NCBI RefSeq assembly: GCF_946479605.1
Contig: NZ_CAMLGT010000151.1
Location: forward strand, 1 to 9,354
Reading direction: 5' to 3'
DNA from: an uncultured Lacibacter sp.
Lineage (GTDB): Bacteria > Bacteroidota > Bacteroidia > Chitinophagales > Chitinophagaceae
Length of the DNA stretch: 9,354 bases
The notes below the pieces were generated by a model that saw only the letters and a program-made list of their open reading frames with translations, was not told where the DNA came from and searched no databases. Position numbers and translations under genes: made by a program. This document shows, in pieces, positions 6,463-9,354 of the stretch (within the stretch, counting starts at the first letter, position 1; the number at the start of each line of letters is the position of its first letter).

Positions 6463-6501
6463 TAAAGGTAGTCTTTATTACTGGCAACAGGGGATTTATT
6501 T
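6463..6501 (-). promoter_or_regulatory. Candidate RRM operon promoter: AAATAAAT-N23-TACCTTTA
   Basis: On the - strand, AAATAAAT (6501-6494) is followed after 23 bases by TACCTTTA (6470-6463), which is preceded by AAAGAC. The helicase upstream region has the same pair with the same gap and AAAGAA at the equivalent place. The element fits a -7 box with one mismatch to TAnnTTTG and would give a leader of about 100 nt. Confidence 0.4.
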
Positions 6502-6541
6502 TAATGGGGAAGCAGGACTCCTCCTAAATCAATGGCTGCCG

Positions 6542-6549
6542 TATATTTA
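6542..6549 (+). promoter_or_regulatory. Possible -7 element for the VOC gene
   Basis: TATATTTA, one mismatch from TAnnTTTG, lies 18 bases before the ATG at 6568. No -33 element is evident. It would give a very short leader. Confidence 0.25.
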
Positions 6550-6567
6550 GAGTTGAATTGATGATTT

Positions 6568-6963
6568 ATGCAGCAACGTATTGCACAACTGGCATTGGTA
6601 GTAAAAGAGTATGACGAAGCCATTGCTTTTTACAGGGATAAATTATTGTTTCGTTTGGTGGAAGACACAGCGTTAAGTGAAACAAAACGTTGGGTGGTGA
6701 TGGCCCCTCCGGGCGATAGTACGACTTATCTGTTGCTGGCGAAAGCAGCAAATGAAAAACAACGGGCAAGTGTGGGCAACCAAACTGGCGGACGTGTATT
6801 CCTGTTCCTGCATACTGATGATCTGCAACGGGATTATGAACGCATGAAAACAGCAGGCGTAAACTTTGTGCGTGAACCTTCTGTTGAAGCCTTTGGTACT
6901 GTGGCTGTGTTTGAAGACCTCTATGGCAATCTTTGGGATATGATAGAACCAAGCGGAAAGTAA
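6568..6963 (+). CDS. VOC (glyoxalase/bleomycin-resistance) superfamily protein
   Basis: This 131-aa cytosolic protein has two beta-alpha-beta-beta-beta modules. Module 1 starts RIAQLALVVKEYDEAIAFYR with LLFRLVEDT. Module 2 starts GRVFLFLHTDDLQRDYERMK and closes with GTVAVFEDLYGNLWDMIEP. This is the vicinal-oxygen-chelate fold of glyoxalase I, dioxygenases and bleomycin-binding proteins. By eye, the usual His/Glu metal-ligand positions carry Gln or hydrophobic residues in the first strands and Asp in the last, so classic glyoxalase I activity is unlikely. Substrate unknown. It is divergent from the RRM operon and convergent with the Nudix gene. Confidence 0.88.
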   Translation: MQQRIAQLALVVKEYDEAIAFYRDKLLFRLVEDTALSETKRWVVMAPPGDSTTYLLLAKAANEKQRASVGNQTGGRVFLFLHTDDLQRDYERMKTAGVNFVREPSVEAFGTVAVFEDLYGNLWDMIEPSGK

Positions 6964-6996
6964 GGCACAAGAGTCAAGGAACAAGAAAATCCAAAA
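6962..6996. repeat. Inverted copy of the class II heptamer repeat
   Basis: Five in-register heptamers (AAGGCAC, AAGAGTC, AAGGAAC, AAGAAAA, TCCAAAA) start inside the stop codon of the VOC gene. AAGGCAC is the exact reverse complement of GTGCCTT, and the last two match the GGATTTTCTT part of the array at 7930-8073. Related repeats therefore flank the Nudix gene in opposite orientation. Confidence 0.7.
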
Positions 6997-6999
6997 GGC

Positions 7000-7034
7000 G
7001 TGAGTGGTGAGTAGTGAGTAGTGAATGGTGAGTG
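7000..7034. repeat. GTGAGTR heptamer array, five copies
   Basis: Five contiguous 7-bp units start at 7000, 7007, 7014, 7021 and 7028. Four match GTGAGTR and one is GTGAATG. The array lies in the 237-bp convergent gap between the VOC and Nudix genes, which holds no gene. Confidence 0.85.
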
Positions 7035-7138
7035 ACGGACTGTGAATTTGTGCCGGACTGTTGGTTGCTTCCCATCGTCTGTTAACCTTTATTCTTCGTG
7101 TTTCTTTCCGTCTTAGCGGCCCCCCAAAAAACTAATTC

Positions 7139-7170
7139 CTCTGTGCTCCCTGCGCCTCTGTGTCTCTGCG
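7139..7170. repeat. CYCTGYG short array
   Basis: CTCTGTG, CCCTGCG, CTCTGTG and CTCTGCG start at 7139, 7148, 7156 and 7164, a period of 8-9 bp. This CT-rich pattern resembles interspersed intergenic repeats I have seen in several bacterial phyla. A small imperfect hairpin (ATTGT...ACAAT, about 7178-7198) follows. Confidence 0.6.
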
Positions 7171-7200
7171 TTGAACAATTGTAAGCGAAGCGCACAATCC

Positions 7201-7818
7201 TCAAACCAAACTCAGCACATCTTTAATGGATGGAAAGGTATTGTTCAAATACAGTTCAATATCTTTCTTTTTCACCCATTTTATATCATGGATGTCTTCT
7301 TCTGTTTGTGGTTTTAGCGATTGTGTTCCTTTCACCTTCATTTTGTACCAATGCGAATCTTTGAGGATATGCTTGCCAAACTCATCGTATGTATGATAGG
7401 TGATGGTGAGTAATTTCTTCAGTTCAGGTTTTTGCAAACCGGTTTCTTCTTCCACTTCACGTACGGCACATTGTTCAATGGTTTCACCCGCATCAAGTTT
7501 GCCCTTTGGCAGGTCCCATTTACCCCTGCGATGGATCAGGAGGAATTCTCCTTTTTCATTTTCCACCAGTCCGCCAGCAGCAGTGATCAATGTAAAATGT
7601 TTGAAGAAAGCCTTCTTTAGTTTTTCCAGGTCTTCACTCCACAAAATACCCGCATGAAACTCCTCTTTCACAATTTCGTGTAACAATGATTTAATGGCCG
7701 GGCCTGAAATTTCATCAATAAACACTGCATCGGGGTGGTGCATGTACTCATGGATCATTTCATCAATTTCATTACAGAGAAAAACAGGTTTATCACCAAA
7801 ATAGATCTTGATATACAT
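7201..7818 (-). CDS. Nudix hydrolase with N-terminal extension
   Basis: This 205-aa enzyme would hydrolyse a nucleoside diphosphate linked to another moiety. The Nudix box is complete at residues 106-128 (GKLDAGETIEQCAVREVEEE then TGL), matching GX5EX7REUXEEXGU, including the metal-binding glutamates. The preceding KWDLPKG is also typical. Residues 1-75 form an extra N-terminal region (MYIKIYFGDKPVFLCNEIDE onward) before the Nudix fold; it is acidic and mixed alpha/beta, and its role is unknown. The substrate cannot be inferred. The gene diverges from pyrE, so a link to nucleotide metabolism is possible. Its upstream side is heptamer repeat DNA from six bases before the start codon. Confidence 0.92.
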   Translation of the reverse strand: MYIKIYFGDKPVFLCNEIDEMIHEYMHHPDAVFIDEISGPAIKSLLHEIVKEEFHAGILWSEDLEKLKKAFFKHFTLITAAGGLVENEKGEFLLIHRRGKWDLPKGKLDAGETIEQCAVREVEEETGLQKPELKKLLTITYHTYDEFGKHILKDSHWYKMKVKGTQSLKPQTEEDIHDIKWVKKKDIELYLNNTFPSIKDVLSLV

Positions 7819-7823
7819 AAAGA

Positions 7824-7921
7824 GGTTTAAGGTAAAAGGTTTAAGGTTGAAGGTTGAAGGTTTAAGGTTTTGGGTTGAAGGTTTAGGGTTGCAAGTTACA
7901 GGTTGCTGGTTTCAGGTTCTT
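7824..7921. repeat. Class I heptamer array, GGTTNNN-type, 14 units
   Basis: Fourteen consecutive 7-bp units run in perfect register from 7824. Twelve begin GGTT; GGTAAAA (7831) and AGTTACA (7894) are the variants. GGTTTAA and GGTTGAA are the most frequent. No unit gains or loses a base over 98 bp. On the - strand this is the leader of the Nudix gene. Confidence 0.9.
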
Positions 7922-7929
7922 TATCTCTT

Positions 7930-8073
7930 GTACCTTGTTTCTTGTGCCTTGTTTCTTGGTTTTTGTTTTTTGGACATTGGATTTTCTTCTTGAGCCTTGA
8001 GCCTTGTTCTTGTGCCTTGTATCTTGGTTTTTGTTTTTTGGATATTGGATTTTCTTCTTGAGCCTTGTCCCTT
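7930..8073. repeat. Class II heptamer array with a 68-bp duplication
   Basis: Units of the form GNNNNTT (GTGCCTT, GTTTCTT, GAGCCTT, GGATTTT and similar) run from 7930 to 8073, with a few 6-bp units. Within it 7941-7999 and 8009-8067 match at 57 of 59 positions, a direct repeat with offset 68. The array ends at the -7 element of pyrE. Confidence 0.9.
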
Positions 8074-8080
8074 AATTTTG
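8073..8080 (+). promoter_or_regulatory. pyrE -7 promoter element, leaderless arrangement
   Basis: TAATTTTG is an exact match to the Bacteroidota -7 consensus TAnnTTTG. It ends four bases before the pyrE ATG at 8085, so transcription should begin at or within a few bases of the start codon. The -33 region falls inside the repeat array, which offers several TTG triplets but no clear TTTG. Confidence 0.6.
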
Positions 8081-8084
8081 CCGC

Positions 8085-8720
8085 ATGACAAATGAACAAG
8101 CTGTAGCAGAGAAATTATTACAAGTTAAGGCCATTCGTTTAAATGTAAAAGAGCCCTTTACCTGGGCCAGTGGCTGGAAAAGCCCCATTTATTGCGATAA
8201 CCGCAAGGTATTATCCTTTCCGCATGTGCGTGAGTTTATCAAAAGCGAAATGTGCAATGTGATCTTTGAACAGTTTCCTGATGCTGAACTGCTGGCAGGT
8301 GTTGCCACAGCTGGAATTGCCTGGGGAGCCATGGCTGCCGATCAGCTGAAGCTGCCTTATATCTATGTGCGTCCAAAGCCAAAGGAACACGGGCTGGGCA
8401 ACCAGATCGAAGGTTCTTATGAGCCTGGGCAGAAAGTAGTGGTGATTGAAGACCTCATTTCCACAGGCAAAAGCAGTCTGCAGGTAGTGGATGTGCTCAA
8501 AGCTGCCGGTGTGGAAGTAATTGGCATGGTGTCCATCTTTAATTATGGGTTTGATGCGGCAAAGAATGCCTTTGCAACGGCTGGTGTGGAGTTTACATCG
8601 CTCACCAACTACCCAACACTCATTCAACTGGCCATTGAAAAGAACATTGTAGAAGCAGGCGAACAGGAAGTTTTGTTAAAATGGAGTGCCGACCCGGCTA
8701 ATTGGAAGGGAATTGAATAA
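8085..8720 (+). CDS. pyrE: Orotate phosphoribosyltransferase
   Basis: This 211-aa enzyme joins orotate to PRPP to make OMP, the fifth step of de novo UMP synthesis, in the cytosol. The PRPP-binding motif VVVIEDLISTGKSS lies at 118-131. The catalytic loop RPKPKEHGLGNQIEG (96-110) has the conserved lysines and His102. The N-terminal FTWASGWKSPIYCDNR (25-40) is the orotate-side signature. Length is normal for the family. The start is the ATG four bases after a perfect -7 element. No other pyrimidine gene is present. The HMA-like gene follows after 20 bp and is probably co-transcribed. The Nudix gene diverges across a repeat-filled spacer. Confidence 0.97.
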   Translation: MTNEQAVAEKLLQVKAIRLNVKEPFTWASGWKSPIYCDNRKVLSFPHVREFIKSEMCNVIFEQFPDAELLAGVATAGIAWGAMAADQLKLPYIYVRPKPKEHGLGNQIEGSYEPGQKVVVIEDLISTGKSSLQVVDVLKAAGVEVIGMVSIFNYGFDAAKNAFATAGVEFTSLTNYPTLIQLAIEKNIVEAGEQEVLLKWSADPANWKGIE

Positions 8721-8740
8721 TTTCATTTAAAATTCAACAG

Positions 8741-9100
8741 ATGAAAGCATTCCTCAGCGTACTCTTTCTGGCGGTTATGTTCAGTGTATCTGCCCAGTAC
8801 AAAAAGCCAATCATAGTTCAGATCAAAACACCGCAGGCACAATGTGCCGAATGTAAAGAGCTGATTGAAAAGTTCATGAAAGTGGAAGAAGGGGTGGCAA
8901 AAGTTGTGGTGGATATCCGCAAGAAAATCACCACTATCACTTATCTGGGCGACCGTACCAATATTGAAAACATCCGTGCTGCGCTCAACAATATTGGTTT
9001 TGATGCCGATGAGGAAAAGGCCAACGAGGAACAATACAAACGCTTAACCATCTGTTGCAAACGTGTGGAAGATGGCGGCGGACCTCCCAAGAAGAATTAA
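8741..9100 (+). CDS. Exported HMA-like heavy-metal-binding protein
   Basis: This 119-aa protein starts with a signal peptide (MKAFLSVLFLAVMFSVSA, cleavage likely after Ala18 before Gln19), so it should be periplasmic. The mature part resembles a heavy-metal-associated (CopZ/Atx1) ferredoxin-like domain: a first strand IIVQIKTP, then C35-AE-C38 at the metal-loop position, helix, strands around VAKVVVDIRKKITTITYLG, and IRAALNNIGFDAD at the second helix. The usual GMTC.GC loop is replaced by AQCAEC. A second cysteine pair, C105-C106, lies near the end and could add ligands. It may bind copper or another thiophilic metal. It follows pyrE by 20 bp and ends at a strong terminator. Confidence 0.82.
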   Translation: MKAFLSVLFLAVMFSVSAQYKKPIIVQIKTPQAQCAECKELIEKFMKVEEGVAKVVVDIRKKITTITYLGDRTNIENIRAALNNIGFDADEEKANEEQYKRLTICCKRVEDGGGPPKKN

Positions 9101-9112
9101 AAGACTTTATAC

Positions 9113-9145
9113 AAAGCCCGGCTGAATGTTCAGCCGGGCTTTTTT
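9113..9145 (+). terminator. Intrinsic terminator after pyrE-HMA
   Basis: AGCCCGGCTGA (9115-9125) and TCAGCCGGGCT (9130-9140) form a perfect 11-bp GC-rich stem with a 4-base loop, followed by a run of T to 9145. Two A residues upstream can extend the pairing. It lies 12 bp after the stop. Confidence 0.95.
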
Positions 9146-9164
9146 ATGTTTTGCCCATCCATCC

Positions 9165-9208
9165 TAGTTAAAGTATAGGTAAAGCCAGGATTAAGCATAG
9201 TTAAAGCG
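9165..9208. repeat. 11-bp tandem array, TAGNTAAAGCN-type, four units
   Basis: TAGTTAAAGTA, TAGGTAAAGCC, AGGATTAAGCA and TAGTTAAAGCG are contiguous units of exactly 11 bp. They lie in the gene-free stretch after the terminator. Confidence 0.75.
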
Positions 9209-9308
9209 CTCAATAGCCACACTGAAACCAAGGTGCAAAAAGCTCGTCAAGGCAGTTTCCGGCCCGGTATTTAAACTAAAATCACATCTAAAAAGCAGGG
9301 TAACCTCA

Positions 9309-9354
9309 TAGGGACCTCCTTCGTACCATTGCCGTACCATGTTCGGACCTTCTC
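9309..9354. repeat. 11-bp tandem array, NNCGKACCNTN-type, running off the window
   Basis: TAGGGACCTCC, TTCGTACCATT, GCCGTACCATG and TTCGGACCTTC are contiguous 11-bp units; a further unit begins at 9353 and is cut by the window edge. The sequence between this and the preceding 11-bp array (9209-9308) holds nothing I recognise. Confidence 0.75.

Noticed and set aside
7178..7198. Intrinsic terminator between the VOC and Nudix genes
   Set aside because: The stem is short and imperfect and no T-run follows on either strand.
7824..7921. Telomere-like TTTAGGG repeats
   Set aside because: TTTAGGG appears only in passing. The array is a varied GGTTNNN heptamer set, and the context is an ordinary bacterial intergenic region.
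7824..8073. CRISPR array
   Set aside because: Units are 7 bp and contiguous, with no unique spacers and no cas genes nearby.
6962..8084. Mobile element carrying the Nudix gene
   Set aside because: Inverted related repeats flank it, but there is no transposase, no clean terminal inverted repeat and no target duplication.
7896..8099. 67-codon - strand frame, and a + strand frame at 7808-7993, within the repeat spacer
   Set aside because: Both are translations of the heptamer arrays and have no protein-like composition.
9191..9354. Open frame on the - strand entering from the right edge
   Set aside because: It runs through both 11-bp repeat regions, shows no domain, and is short. It is most likely repeat DNA read as codons; its upstream part is outside the window.

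Overview
The window looks like chromosomal DNA of a Bacteroidota bacterium, most plausibly a Chitinophagaceae relative. The basis is gene content (RRM RNA-binding protein, lysine-rich cold-shock protein, RhlE-type helicase, Bacteroidota-type KAS III and Nudix proteins), the lack of Shine-Dalgarno sites at gene starts, TAnnTTTG-type promoter elements, and intergenic DNA made of short oligomer tandem repeats. No transposase, integrase, tRNA, rRNA or CRISPR array was seen. The family-level placement is inference.

Left part (1-2170, all +): the 3' end of a DUF3037-type gene abuts a CHY zinc-finger gene. An unrecognised 144-aa gene and an orphan ABC ATPase with a PotA/FbpC-like layout follow. A strong bidirectional terminator closes this part.

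Middle (2189-6356): an RNA-metabolism neighbourhood. A cold-shock-domain protein (-) and a DEAD-box helicase (+) diverge from a 340-bp leader region. A KAS III gene (-) lies tail-to-tail with the helicase. Upstream of it is a compact - strand operon: RRM protein, an 84-aa protein with a possible Sm-like strand pattern, and a 123-aa unknown, closed by a good terminator. The helicase and RRM upstream regions share an AAATAAAT-N23-TACCTTT arrangement, which suggests common control.

Right part (6568-9354): a VOC/glyoxalase-like protein (+), a Nudix hydrolase (-), then pyrE with an exported HMA-like CxxC protein (+) ending in a strong terminator. Intergenic DNA here is unusually repetitive. About 250 bp between Nudix and pyrE is built almost entirely of heptamers in two classes, including a 68-bp duplicated unit. 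The other side of the Nudix gene carries the second class in reverse orientation, plus another heptamer array and a CT-rich octamer array. After the last terminator come two arrays with an 11-bp period.

The two most interesting signals are the RRM-centred operon with its promoter pattern shared with the helicase, and the 7-mer and 11-mer intergenic arrays. pyrE, and perhaps the ABC gene, appear to be transcribed as leaderless or nearly leaderless mRNAs.
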